Shown in pieces: positions 46,078-54,597 of a stretch of 64,000 nt of DNA. The DNA is from Hyphomicrobiales bacterium (GTDB lineage Bacteria > Pseudomonadota > Alphaproteobacteria > Rhizobiales > Xanthobacteraceae): contig JAFKKG010000015.1 in the NCBI GenBank assembly GCA_017305715.1, positions 62,001-126,000 on the forward strand, in the 5' to 3' direction. The position numbers were made by a program, and so were the translations under genes. Position 1 is the stretch's first letter. Each line of letters begins with the position of its first letter. Below the pieces are notes generated by a model that was not told where the DNA came from, searched no databases, and worked only from the letters and a program-made list of their open reading frames with translations.

Positions 46078-46293
46078 TCAGAGATTCTTGTTGGCCGCGG
46101 CGGCCGCCTTATCGACAGCTTCCCTGGCGGCTTGCTTGGCGTCGCCCATGGCCTTCTGGCCCTTGCCCTTGATTTCCTGGACCGCGCCTTCGCCCTGCAG
46201 GCGATCGTTGCCGGTGGCTTCGCCGATGCCCTGCTTGGCCTTGCCGATGGCTTCGTTGGCGGTGCCTTTGATCTTGTCTGCCGTGCTACCCAT
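46078..46293 (-). CDS. CsbD-family stress protein
   Basis: A 71-residue hydrophilic protein with the CsbD pattern [40 protein letters not shown]. CsbD proteins are abundant under general stress in many bacteria; molecular role unknown. A near-perfect EcfG promoter lies upstream. Confidence 0.92.
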   Translation of the reverse strand: MGSTADKIKGTANEAIGKAKQGIGEATGNDRLQGEGAVQEIKGKGQKAMGDAKQAAREAVDKAAAAANKNL

Positions 46294-46330
46294 GGAATGC
46301 TCCTTCCAGATTGTTCAGCTTCGAAAAGGC

Positions 46331-46355
46331 AACGCGACAGGGGGCCGGGCGTTCC
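46331..46355 (-). promoter_or_regulatory. EcfG-type promoter of the csbD gene
   Basis: On the minus strand, GGAAC (46355-46351), 16 nt, then CGTT (46334-46331): an exact match to the general-stress consensus. It lies 38 nt upstream of the csbD start codon. Confidence 0.8.
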
Positions 46356-46427
46356 CATAAATGCTGGTTTACGTTCACGTTTTTATGTACGCTTCGTAAT
46401 CGAACGATTTTACGGAAAGCAGCGCGA

Positions 46428-46970
46428 ATGTCAGGCTCTCACGACCATCCCCATGACCACTCCCACCATCATTCCCACGGCGATCACGCGCACGGCCACG
46501 ATCTCGATCGCTGGAAGCATGATGGCATTCGCGTCATTCCCGGCAATCAGCTCGATCCCAACGTGCCGTCGACGGCGGGCATGGACCGCAAGGCGGCGAT
46601 CAATTTCGCCCGTGTCGGCGCGCAGAAATTATGGGCGGGCACCGTGACGATCCGGCCCGACGCCAAGACCGGCGCGCATCATCACGGCCATCTCGAAAGC
46701 ATCATCTATGTCGTGAAGGGCAAGGCGCGGATGCGCTGGGGCGAGGCGCTGCAATTCACCGCCGAAGCCGGCCCCGGCGATTTCATCTTCGTGCCGCCTT
46801 ACGTGCCGCACCAGGAGATCAACGCCAGTCCCGACGAGGTGCTGGAATGCGTGCTGGTGCGCAGCGACGGCGAAGCGGTCGCGATCAACCTCGACATCGA
46901 GCCGGTCGAAAAGCCGGAAACGGTGTTGTGGGTCGATCCTGTGCACCGCGATCCCGCGGAGAAGAAGTGA
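46428..46970 (+). CDS. Cupin-domain protein with a His-rich N-terminus
   Basis: A 180-residue protein. The first 25 residues hold eleven histidines (HDHPHDHSHHHSHGDHAHGH), a likely metal-binding tail. The cupin part has the metal motif GAHHHGHLESIIYVVKG and PGDFIFVPPYVPHQEINAS, with the conserved His and Glu. Members range from isomerases to dioxygenases; function here is unknown. The tail hints at nickel, zinc or cobalt handling or delivery of metal to its own active site. Confidence 0.85.
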   Translation: MSGSHDHPHDHSHHHSHGDHAHGHDLDRWKHDGIRVIPGNQLDPNVPSTAGMDRKAAINFARVGAQKLWAGTVTIRPDAKTGAHHHGHLESIIYVVKGKARMRWGEALQFTAEAGPGDFIFVPPYVPHQEINASPDEVLECVLVRSDGEAVAINLDIEPVEKPETVLWVDPVHRDPAEKK

Positions 46971-46975
46971 CGGTG

Positions 46976-47014
46976 TCATTCCGGGTTCGACGCTCACGCG
47001 TCGCCCCGGAATGA
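46976..47014. terminator. Hairpin between convergent cupin and amidohydrolase genes
   Basis: A stem formed by TCATTCCGGG..CGACGC and GCGTCG.CCCCGGAATGA with a TCAC loop lies between two converging genes, and has no long T run. It is probably a dispersed repeat acting as a terminator for both. Confidence 0.6.
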
Positions 47015-47025
47015 TATTAAAGGCC

Positions 47026-48552
47026 TTACGCAAACACCCCGTGATCCATCGGCCGGTTCGGAACCACATAGCCATAGCGGATGTTGGAAGGCTCCGGCCC
47101 CGCCTTTTCATATTCCGCCTTCATCAGCGCAAAGCGGTCGCCCTTCAGCTCCAGCAGCGCGCGCTTGGGCTGGATGCCGTAGAGCCGCGCGTTGTTGTCG
47201 CCGAAGATCGCCGTCTTCACCGGCCCGTCGGCGGCCCCGAGCGGGGCGTAGCCGAATTTCTTCTGCATGGCTTCGGGGATTTCGAGCCGTCGCAGGCCCT
47301 CGATCTGCCATTGCGGGGCGCCGGTCCATAGCGCGTCCGTGCCCCAGCAGACGTGATCGGCGCCGAGCCCCTTGATCAGCGTGCCCATCAGCGCGGCGCA
47401 GACATTCGGCTCCGCCACCAGCGTGGTGGCGAACAATTGCCCGACGTCGCCATAGACATTGCTGACGCCATATTGCGCGGGGATGTCGGCAAGATCGCTG
47501 GTCCAGGAAATCCGCCCGGTGCGCTCGAATTCGGCGAGCGCCTGTTTCGGATCGCCGCCGACATGGCGATAGGCCGAGTGATAGATGATGAAGTTGAGCT
47601 GCGGCCAATCTTTCGCGGCCTGCCCGACGTCGGCAACGTCGGCGAAGCCGCGCAGATTGGGATATTGCTTCTCGATTCCCGGTGCGAACAGCCCCTTGTG
47701 GACGCAGACATTCTTGATGCCGGCCTTCACCATCTTCTCGTAGCCCTTGTAGGCGACCTTCTCGTCGTCCATCCGCCAGGGATAACGGCTGATCTCCTTG
47801 TGGGTGTTGTCGCCGACCGTATAGCCCTTGCAGGATTCCGGCTTCAGCGCGAGGCCCGCATCGAGCTTGTCGAGCCAGCCCGGCTGTCCCGGCGTGAAGA
47901 TCATGTGGCAGAACACCCGGCGCGAGCCGGCCTCGTCGTTGATCTTCTGGCGCGCCTCCGCCATCTGCTCGTTGGTCAGGAACCAGTCCTGCTCGATGTC
48001 GGACGGCGCCGAGGAGATCAGCGATATCTTGGTGTCGGAATCGAGAAACATCTCCTTCTTGTAATTGTTGAACTTGAGGTCCTCGATGGTCTGCTCGCGG
48101 TCGCCGAGTTCCTTGTTCCAGCCGGCCTTGCCGACCGCCTTGCGCATTTCGACGAAGCCCATGATGCGGGTGTCGTCGCGCAGGAAATGCGTGTGCATGT
48201 CCATGATGAACTGGTCCTTCAGCGCGCCGGCGCGCTCCTGCGCCATCGCGGGCGTGGCGGCTTCCGCTTTTGTCACATCGAACAGCGGCCCGTAGACTTC
48301 ATTCATCGCGACAAAGGAAGCGGCCATGCCGGCGGCGGTCTGGAAGAAGCGGCGCCGGTTCAGCCCCTGCCTGGCCCCGAGGTCGTCGGCCATCGCGAGC
48401 AAGCGCGCCTCGACCTCGCGCTGCTTCTCGTTCTGCGGGTCGGGATAGAACTCGTCGCTGGAAACGATCTGGGTCGGGATCGGCGTCTGGTACTGGCACA
48501 ATTCGGACGGCATCAGTGCGGCAAGTTCGGCTTCCGTCAGCTGGTTGCTCAT
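47026..48552 (-). CDS. Amidohydrolase (amidohydrolase-2 family) with an internal Tat-like motif
   Basis: A 508-residue metal-dependent hydrolase: metal motif MDMHTHF (about residues 117-123), IIYHSAYRHVGGD and CWGTDALWTG with candidate His and Asp ligands. A twin-arginine segment NRRRFFQTAAGMAASFVAM lies at residues 65-83, preceded by 64 residues that are not part of the fold. Either the protein is exported by Tat with a long n-region, or a later start is used. It is divergent from an alpha/beta hydrolase gene that also carries a twin-arginine signal. Confidence 0.85.
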   Translation of the reverse strand: MSNQLTEAELAALMPSELCQYQTPIPTQIVSSDEFYPDPQNEKQREVEARLLAMADDLGARQGLNRRRFFQTAAGMAASFVAMNEVYGPLFDVTKAEAATPAMAQERAGALKDQFIMDMHTHFLRDDTRIMGFVEMRKAVGKAGWNKELGDREQTIEDLKFNNYKKEMFLDSDTKISLISSAPSDIEQDWFLTNEQMAEARQKINDEAGSRRVFCHMIFTPGQPGWLDKLDAGLALKPESCKGYTVGDNTHKEISRYPWRMDDEKVAYKGYEKMVKAGIKNVCVHKGLFAPGIEKQYPNLRGFADVADVGQAAKDWPQLNFIIYHSAYRHVGGDPKQALAEFERTGRISWTSDLADIPAQYGVSNVYGDVGQLFATTLVAEPNVCAALMGTLIKGLGADHVCWGTDALWTGAPQWQIEGLRRLEIPEAMQKKFGYAPLGAADGPVKTAIFGDNNARLYGIQPKRALLELKGDRFALMKAEYEKAGPEPSNIRYGYVVPNRPMDHGVFA

Positions 48553-48789
48553 GGTCAGCTCCCCTGTTGCGCCGGATATTTCCGGTCGGCGGCGGCGAAG
48601 ACTAGGCCCACTTCGCCCGTGCGTCCGCGACCTCCAGCCGTGGACCCGTTCACAAAATCGTGCGTCCATTTGCCATTGTGAAATGCGGCCGTGCGGGCCG
48701 CCGCCGGTTTACTCGCAAGGAACGCCGCGAAATGTTATCGTCAGCCGGCCGATAGCGGACGAAGAATCCGCCCAACAGGGAGAGCAGCC

Positions 48790-49803
48790 ATGATGCATTC
48801 CGGACATCCGCTGGCACGGCGCACAGTGATCGCGGGAATTGGCGCCGGCGTTGCGGCGGGCGCGATGGGCGCAATGCCGGCACGGGCCGCCGCCGAAGGC
48901 GGCGAGATCTGGAGCAGCGAATACTGGACCAAAAAGGGTGATATTCCGCTGTGGATGTTCCGCAAGCGGCTCGGCGCGCCGAAGGCCGGCGAGCCGGCGC
49001 GTCCCGTCGTGTTCTTTGTCCACGGCTCTTCGGTCACATCGCGGGTGTTCGACCTCAGCGTCCCCGGCAAGGGCGAATATTCCGTCATGAACGAGTTCGC
49101 CCGCTACGGCTTCGACTGCTGGACCATGGATCACGAGAATTACGGCAAGTCCGGCCGCACCTCGGGCAATGCCGATATCGCCAGCGGCGTCGAGGATTTG
49201 AAGGCCGCGGTTGATGTCATTGCCCGCGAGACCGGGAAGCGGAAGGTGCATTTCGTCGGCGAATCCTCTGGCGCGCTGCGCGCGGGTGCCTTTGCCATGG
49301 TGGCGCCCGATCGCGTCGATCGGCTGGTGTTCGCCGCTTTCACCTATAAAGGCGAGGGATCACCGACCCTGACAAAACGCGCCGAGCAACTGGCGTATTA
49401 TCGCTCGCACAACATGCGCAAGCGCGACCGCGACATGATCCGTTCGATTGCGACCCGCGACAAGCCCGGCACCAGCGATCCTGCCGCGATAGAGGCGCTG
49501 GCGGATGCGGAAATGGTGTTCGGCGACCAGATCCCGACCGGCACCTATCTGGACATGACGGCCAATCTGCCTGTCGTGCATCCGCAAAAAGTCCTGGCGC
49601 CGGTGCTGCTGGTCCGCGGCGAATATGACGGCATCGCCACCATCGCCGACCTTGAGGAATTCTACAATCTGCTGCCGAACGGCGACCGCCAGTTCATCAT
49701 CCTGCCCGGCACCGCCCATTCGGTGGCGCTCGCCATCAACCGGCAATTGTTCTGGCACGTGACGCGGGCATTCCTGACCATGCCGACGCCGATCGCGACA
49801 TAG
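48790..49803 (+). CDS. Exported alpha/beta hydrolase
   Basis: A 337-residue hydrolase with a twin-arginine-type signal peptide (LARRTVIAGIGAGVAAGAM, cleavage after ARA). The catalytic triad is Ser in FVGESSGALR, Asp in RGEYDGIAT and His in LPGTAHSVAL; the oxyanion region is FFVHGSSV. The ATG at 48790 follows AGGGAGAG. Its target may be an ester or amide in the periplasm, possibly in the same pathway as the divergent amidohydrolase. Confidence 0.85.
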   Translation: MMHSGHPLARRTVIAGIGAGVAAGAMGAMPARAAAEGGEIWSSEYWTKKGDIPLWMFRKRLGAPKAGEPARPVVFFVHGSSVTSRVFDLSVPGKGEYSVMNEFARYGFDCWTMDHENYGKSGRTSGNADIASGVEDLKAAVDVIARETGKRKVHFVGESSGALRAGAFAMVAPDRVDRLVFAAFTYKGEGSPTLTKRAEQLAYYRSHNMRKRDRDMIRSIATRDKPGTSDPAAIEALADAEMVFGDQIPTGTYLDMTANLPVVHPQKVLAPVLLVRGEYDGIATIADLEEFYNLLPNGDRQFIILPGTAHSVALAINRQLFWHVTRAFLTMPTPIAT

Positions 49804-49897
49804 AGTCTCACCTCGCGCCAAAAAGATCGAGATATCGATGTCGGCCCGCGTCCGGCCTGATCGTTCTTGGCCTGAGTCCCCTCGAAAAGGAGCCGTT

Positions 49898-50329
49898 ATG
49901 GCCAAAATGATCTTCGTCAACTTGCCGGTGTCCGATCTTCCCCGAGCCACCGCGTTCTACCAGGCGATCGGCGCCGAGAAGAACCCGCAATTTTCCGACG
50001 ACACCGCGTCCTGCATGGTGTTTTCCGAAACCATCTTCGCGATGCTGCTGACCCATGAGAAGTTCATGCAATTCTCGCCGAAGAAGATCGCGGACAGCAA
50101 AACGTCCTGCGAAGTTCTGATCTGCGTCTCGGCCGACAGCCGCGCCGAAGTCGACGATCTCGTCGGCAAGGCAGGGAAGGCGGGTGGTGGTGTCGATCCC
50201 TGCCCGAAGCAGGATTACGGCTTCATGTATGGCCGCAGCTTTGAGGATCCCGACGGCCATATCTGGGAAGTGATGTGGATGGACGTTGCGGCCGCGAATG
50301 CCCAGCAACCGGCTGCGGCCGAAGCTTAG
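49898..50329 (+). CDS. VOC-family protein
   Basis: A 143-residue glyoxalase/bleomycin-resistance-type fold: FVNLPVSDLPRATAFYQAIG at the start, and FEDPDGHIWEVMWMD with the C-terminal Glu ligand. AAAGGAG lies 6 nt before the ATG. The family (PhnB-like) is mostly uncharacterised. Confidence 0.88.
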   Translation: MAKMIFVNLPVSDLPRATAFYQAIGAEKNPQFSDDTASCMVFSETIFAMLLTHEKFMQFSPKKIADSKTSCEVLICVSADSRAEVDDLVGKAGKAGGGVDPCPKQDYGFMYGRSFEDPDGHIWEVMWMDVAAANAQQPAAAEA

Positions 50330-50337
50330 CGTGAATG

Positions 50338-50374
50338 CGGGTGGGCAAACCGCAAGCGCGCCTTTGCCCACCCG
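50338..50374. terminator. Terminator-like hairpin between convergent genes
   Basis: A 12-bp perfect stem (CGGGTGGGCAAA / TTTGCCCACCCG) with a 13-nt loop, followed by TTCTC, lies between the VOC gene and the convergent barrel gene. Confidence 0.7.
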
Positions 50375-50377
50375 TTC

Positions 50378-51535
50378 TCAATACGTCACCCGCAACCCCA
50401 CGCCGCCATGGAGGGTATTGCCGACCGGCTGCGGTCCGGCGGTGCCGTTGAGGAAGAGGTCGGCGACCCAGCCCTTGGCGATGCGGAAGCCGAGCCGGCC
50501 GCCATATTCGAACCAGTTCTGGTTGCCGATCGTCGGCACCACGGTGCCGGTGCCGGTCACGGTGGCGACGATGCCGGATTGCGTGCCGAACGATTGCACG
50601 AAGCCACCATTGATATTGGCCTCGACGCTGCTGCCGAACAGGTGCGTCCACTGGCCGCCGATCTTGACCAGATTGGTCTTGTCGATGCCGCCTGGGATCG
50701 AGGCGTCGAACGGGTTGAACGCCGCGGCGGAATCCGAATAGCCCTTTACCCGTTGCCATAATTGCCAGACCTCGACGGAGGCAGCCACTTCGTCGCGCGG
50801 CGACAGCCGGCTGATCCAGCCCGCGCGGCCGTAGACGCCGTAATTGTCGCCGGTGGTGTGGCCATCGAGCGACACCGCGCCGAGGCTCGTCATGTAGCTG
50901 CGGCGGTAATTGATCTTCTCATACGGTGTCAGGATGGCGCCGATGTCGAAGAACGGCCGCGACGATCCCCAGTCGGCGAAATCATAGCGCAGCGCGAACG
51001 CGCCGATCGGTGCCGATGTGACGCTGTAGCCGCCTTCGCTGTAATGGGTGTAGGCGATGCCCGCCAGCAGCGACAAATTGGCGGTCAGGTTCTTGCGGCC
51101 GTGAATGCCGGCCGAGAAGGATCCCGCCGAGCCGAAGGCGCTGACGCAGTCGTTGCAATTGACCTGCTCGTTGACGCCCAGCAGCACGGTGCCGAGCACG
51201 CGGTTGGTGATCATCTGGTTGAAACGCTGCCTGGCCAGATCGTTGATCGATGCTGCGCTGGAATCCGCGCCTGTCGGAGGCGGCGTCGAGGTCGGCGACG
51301 TCGTCGGTATTGGACTCGGACTCGAGCTCGACGTCGGCGTTGGGCTCGGCGAATTGGTGCTGGTCGGCGTCGGAGTTGGCGCCGGCGCGGGCGACGACGC
51401 CGGACTTGGCGAGGGAGACGGCGATGGACTGGGCGACTGCGCCGCCGCCGGCGATAGCTGCATCGACGCCTGAAGCAGCAACGCGGCCGCGGTCAATGCG
51501 GCCGATACCACGGCGCTCCTCACGTGACGTTGCAT
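50378..51535 (-). CDS. Outer-membrane beta-barrel protein with a Pro/Ser-rich linker
   Basis: About 385 residues: a signal peptide (ALTAAALLLQASMQLSPAAA), then 55 residues of Pro, Ser and Thr repeats, a short helix (ASINDLARQRFNQMI), and an autotransporter-like barrel of alternating strands ending in GGVGLRVTY, whose terminal aromatic residue fits outer-membrane insertion. The passenger is only the low-complexity linker, so it is not a classical autotransporter. The ATG at 51535 is 3 nt after the upstream FecR-domain gene. Confidence 0.8.
   Translation of the reverse strand: MQRHVRSAVVSAALTAAALLLQASMQLSPAAAQSPSPSPSPSPSPASSPAPAPTPTPTSTNSPSPTPTSSSSPSPIPTTSPTSTPPPTGADSSAASINDLARQRFNQMITNRVLGTVLLGVNEQVNCNDCVSAFGSAGSFSAGIHGRKNLTANLSLLAGIAYTHYSEGGYSVTSAPIGAFALRYDFADWGSSRPFFDIGAILTPYEKINYRRSYMTSLGAVSLDGHTTGDNYGVYGRAGWISRLSPRDEVAASVEVWQLWQRVKGYSDSAAAFNPFDASIPGGIDKTNLVKIGGQWTHLFGSSVEANINGGFVQSFGTQSGIVATVTGTGTVVPTIGNQNWFEYGGRLGFRIAKGWVADLFLNGTAGPQPVGNTLHGGVGLRVTY
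51266..51436. repeat. Low-complexity repeat coding for the Pro/Ser/Thr linker
   Basis: An imperfect repeat with period 6 encodes tandem Ser-Pro, Thr-Pro and Ala-Pro pairs. Slippage in this part could change linker length between strains. Confidence 0.75.
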
Positions 51536-51537
51536 GA

Positions 51538-52257
51538 TCAACGCCCGCACAGCATGCCGGTGGAATCACCGGCCGGAGACGTCACCGTCGGCGAGGCGCT
51601 CGCATATCGTGTGGCACTGCAGAGTCCTGCCGCCGCGCCGCAGGTCTTGGCGAAGGTCCATGGCGGGCTGTCGGTCTTCTTGATCGTGGTCTTGCCGCCG
51701 GTCAGGGTGACAATGGCGGTATCGCCGGGAGTGGTGAGCTGGGTGCATTCGAAGCTGACGGTGCAGACCGACGCCTGGCCTTCCCGGAGATTGACGATGG
51801 TCTGGCCGCGCTGCGACAGGATATCGAGCGTGGTGCCGCGCACGCCGATGGTGGCGAGCGGCGTGGTGATCTTGTAGGCGGCCTTTTCCGAATGGCCGGT
51901 CACGAACCGGAACGCACCGGAAGTGAGGCGTATCGCCACGTCGCGATAATGCGTCTCGTCGTCGAATACGGTGCGGTCGAGCTTGAGCGACGCATTCGGC
52001 CCCAGCGACAGATTGGTGCTGTCGGACATCACCAGTCGCGCGGCGCTGTCGAGGCCGGTACGAACGATCTCGTCGCGAAGCAATCCGTCGCCGACATTGA
52101 CCCGGTTGGTTGCCGATCCGGCAACACGGAGCACTTCATTCTTGACGACGGCAGCTTCGCCGACGCGCGTTTGCGCGGAAAGTGGACTTGCCGCCAACAC
52201 TGCGATTACACCAAACACAAGCACGAAAACACAAACAGAGTACTGACGCGATTTCAT
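51538..52257 (-). CDS. FecR-domain periplasmic protein
   Basis: A 239-residue protein with a signal peptide (VFVLVFGVIAVLAASPLSAQ) and a FecR domain (residues about 60-150; SARLVMSDSTNLSLGPNASL, TPLATIGVRGTTLDI). Unlike FecR anti-sigma factors it has no cytoplasmic HTH or anchoring part, so it is a soluble or surface FecR-domain protein. It is followed directly by the barrel gene, implying a functional pair. Confidence 0.82.
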   Translation of the reverse strand: MKSRQYSVCVFVLVFGVIAVLAASPLSAQTRVGEAAVVKNEVLRVAGSATNRVNVGDGLLRDEIVRTGLDSAARLVMSDSTNLSLGPNASLKLDRTVFDDETHYRDVAIRLTSGAFRFVTGHSEKAAYKITTPLATIGVRGTTLDILSQRGQTIVNLREGQASVCTVSFECTQLTTPGDTAIVTLTGGKTTIKKTDSPPWTFAKTCGAAAGLCSATRYASASPTVTSPAGDSTGMLCGR

Positions 52258-52433
52258 TTCAAAGCCGATTGATTATCCCGATATCGTATCCGATCGCGTC
52301 CGCAAATGATGTGCTAGAATTATCATACGCGGCGCGCTACCAGCCCGATGGTTAGTGATGTCGGATCGAAATGCGTTCAATGCGATGGAGATAATAATCT
52401 GCATCGTCCTCACTCAATTTTGCCGCAATTTAT

Positions 52434-53747
52434 TTGGTTGTAGATCCGGTGCCTATTTTGCCAACGTTTTTTCCTGACACGCCCATTGCACGCACTGCCA
52501 TCATCGCGGGAATTATCTTTTTCCTCGCGCATTTGGCGATGTTGATCGGCATCACCACGCCGGAGAAATTTTACTTCGACGAAGTGCATTACGTGCCGGC
52601 CGCACGGCAGATGCTTCTGCCCGTGATGCCGCAGCCGATGCTCAACCCGATGCATCCGCCGCTGGCCAAGCAATTCCTCGCGCTCTCGATCCACACTTTC
52701 GGCGACGTACCGCTGGGCTGGCGCTATCCGGCGGTACTGTTCGGCGCGCTCGCCATTGTCGCCGTGTATCTTGGTGGCCTCGCGCTGTTTGCGGCGCAGG
52801 GGCCGGCGATCGCATCAAGCCTGCTCGCATTCTTCAACCAGATGCTGTTCGTGCAATCGCGGATCGCGATGCTGGATATTTTTGCGCTGACGTTCAGCCT
52901 GTTCGCCATCGCGTCATTCATGCACGGCTTCCGGCAGCGGCGGCCGCTTCTCTGGTTTGCGCTCGCCGGGCTGTCCTGCGGTTTTGCGGTCGCCTGCAAA
53001 TGGAGCGGGCTGTTCGTGCTCGCGGTCTGCATCGTCATCGTCGCGGCGATCCGCCTGATGCAGGGCTGGCGCACGGAGTTTGCCGACGGCAATGCCGATG
53101 ACTGGTACCGGCCGGATCTGTGGCCCGATTTCAAGGCCTGGCAATTCGCGGCCTGCTTCCTGCTGATCCCGGCGGCCGCCTATCTCTCGACCTTCGTCCC
53201 GCTCTACGGCTTCTCGATTACGGATATCATCGAGGCGCAGCGCCGCATCTTCAACGACAACACCACGACCGCGATCGCCGGCCACACCTATATGAGTTCA
53301 TGGCCGTCCTGGCCGTTCCTGGTGCGCCCGGTCTGGTATCTCTTCGACAAGGTCGGCGACGACCGGATCGCGGCGGTGGTCTTCCTCGGCAATCCGCTGA
53401 TCCTGTGGCCGGCGCTGATTGCGGTCGCGATTGCCTTGCGCGACTGGATCGTGACGCGCCGCGCGGACGCGTTTCTGGCGCTGGCGTTTTATGTCGGGCC
53501 GTATCTTGCCTGGGCGTTGCTGCCGCGAACGCTCGGCTTCATCTATTATTATCTGCCGGCCGCCACCACCGCGAGCTTCGTGCTGGTCTATGCGCTGCGT
53601 CGCGGCAACACGCCACGCTGGCTGCTATGGGCCTTTGTCGCGGCCGGTGCGGCGGGCTTCGCCGCGATGCTGCCGATCTCGGCGGCCTTCGTCGAAACGT
53701 CGATGGCGACGTTCAACCGCCTGATGATCTTCCAGAACTGGATCTGA
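52434..53747 (+). CDS. PMT/ArnT-type membrane glycosyltransferase
   Basis: A 437-residue protein with about ten helices. The first periplasmic loop has the PMT-family motif FYFDEVHYVPAARQM with the catalytic Asp-Glu and NPMHPPLAKQFLA. Members transfer sugars or other groups from lipid-phosphate donors to proteins or lipids at the periplasmic face. Start is unclear: TTG at 52434 gives the first sensible position, GTG at 52449 is the alternative, and neither has a ribosome-binding site. It could glycosylate the Ser/Thr-rich linker of the neighbouring barrel; this is inference. Confidence 0.85.
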   Translation: MVVDPVPILPTFFPDTPIARTAIIAGIIFFLAHLAMLIGITTPEKFYFDEVHYVPAARQMLLPVMPQPMLNPMHPPLAKQFLALSIHTFGDVPLGWRYPAVLFGALAIVAVYLGGLALFAAQGPAIASSLLAFFNQMLFVQSRIAMLDIFALTFSLFAIASFMHGFRQRRPLLWFALAGLSCGFAVACKWSGLFVLAVCIVIVAAIRLMQGWRTEFADGNADDWYRPDLWPDFKAWQFAACFLLIPAAAYLSTFVPLYGFSITDIIEAQRRIFNDNTTTAIAGHTYMSSWPSWPFLVRPVWYLFDKVGDDRIAAVVFLGNPLILWPALIAVAIALRDWIVTRRADAFLALAFYVGPYLAWALLPRTLGFIYYYLPAATTASFVLVYALRRGNTPRWLLWAFVAAGAAGFAAMLPISAAFVETSMATFNRLMIFQNWI

Positions 53748-53760
53748 TTCTCTCGACGAG

Positions 53761-53876
53761 TCGTCCCGGCGAAGGCCGGAACCCATAGCCACCGGCCGTC
53801 GTTATGCGAAGGTCATCAGCTTCTCTGCTTGATCGAAAGAGCAACGCGGTATGGGTCCCGGCGTTCGCCGGGACGA
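53761..53876. repeat. Dispersed inverted repeat, second copy
   Basis: Arms at 53761-53787 (TCGTCCCGGCGAAGGCCGG...) and 53850-53876 (ending TTCGCCGGGACGA) face each other. The same family as at 37526-37646. It lies between the glycosyltransferase and ompA-like genes. Confidence 0.75.
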
Positions 53877-53910
53877 CGACAGATTTGAGCTCACCCCTGA
53901 AACGCAAAAA

Positions 53911-53938
53911 ATCCGCCTGCCGTTTCCGGCAGGCGGAT
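53911..53938 (-). terminator. Rho-independent terminator of the OmpA-like gene
   Basis: A 12-bp perfect stem (ATCCGCCTGCCG / CGGCAGGCGGAT) with a TTTC loop; the A run on its left gives the T tract on the minus strand. It lies 23 nt after the stop of the OmpA-like gene. Confidence 0.85.
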
Positions 53939-53961
53939 CGATGACGCGTTATTGTCTCGGG

Positions 53962-54597
53962 TTACTGCCTCGAATTCGCGGCGGTCTTGGTGTCCATGTT
54001 GACGACCTGAACGCGGCGGTTGGACGGGTCCATCGGCTCGTTCGGATCCTTCGGCCGGGACTTGCCGTAGCCGACGGTCACCAGATCGGAACCGTTGATG
54101 CCGAACTCTTCGGTCAGCACCTTCTTGATCGTATCGGCGCGGCGCTCGGAGAGCTGCTGGTTATAGGACTCGCCGCCAACCGCATCGGTGTGACCGGCAA
54201 GCATGAAGGTCGAGCCCTTCAGGCTGGGGTCGGAAAGCGCCTTGGCGAGTTCCTCCACGGCCTGCTCCGAACTCTTGCTGATTTCGGCCGAGTTGTAGTC
54301 GAAACGGATTTCGAGATCGATCTTCGGCTTGGTCGCTGCGATCTCGGCCATTTCCTGGCGCTCGTCGAACGAGAGCGACCGGGTCTTGCGGTTGCGCACC
54401 GAGTTAAGGAAGCTGATTTCCTTCGTCTGCTGCACGGTGTCGACCTGCGGCGCCGCCATCGAGAGGCCGCGGGTGGGCGACGTCGGCTTGAGTGCGCGCA
54501 CGATCTTGTCTGCCGATACGGTTTCGCCGGCAAAAGCGATGCCCACTGTCATCGACAGCGCGGCACTGAGTGTCACGATGGAAAGTAAGCGGGTCAT
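53962..54597 (-). CDS. OmpA-family peptidoglycan-binding protein
   Basis: A 211-residue exported protein with a signal peptide (LLSIVTLSAALSMTVGIAFA) and a C-terminal OmpA domain (LAGHTDAVGGESYNQQLSER with the peptidoglycan-binding Asp and Arg). There is no barrel domain, so it is a periplasmic OmpA-like protein. The ATG at 54597 is chosen over that at 54606 because GTGAGG lies 9 nt before the former and touches the latter. Confidence 0.88.
   Translation of the reverse strand: MTRLLSIVTLSAALSMTVGIAFAGETVSADKIVRALKPTSPTRGLSMAAPQVDTVQQTKEISFLNSVRNRKTRSLSFDERQEMAEIAATKPKIDLEIRFDYNSAEISKSSEQAVEELAKALSDPSLKGSTFMLAGHTDAVGGESYNQQLSERRADTIKKVLTEEFGINGSDLVTVGYGKSRPKDPNEPMDPSNRRVQVVNMDTKTAANSRQ

Noticed and set aside
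51286-51440. Tandem-repeat tract as a CRISPR-like array
   Set aside because: The period is 6 nt, inside a coding frame, and encodes Ser/Thr-Pro pairs; no spacers or direct repeats of CRISPR size.
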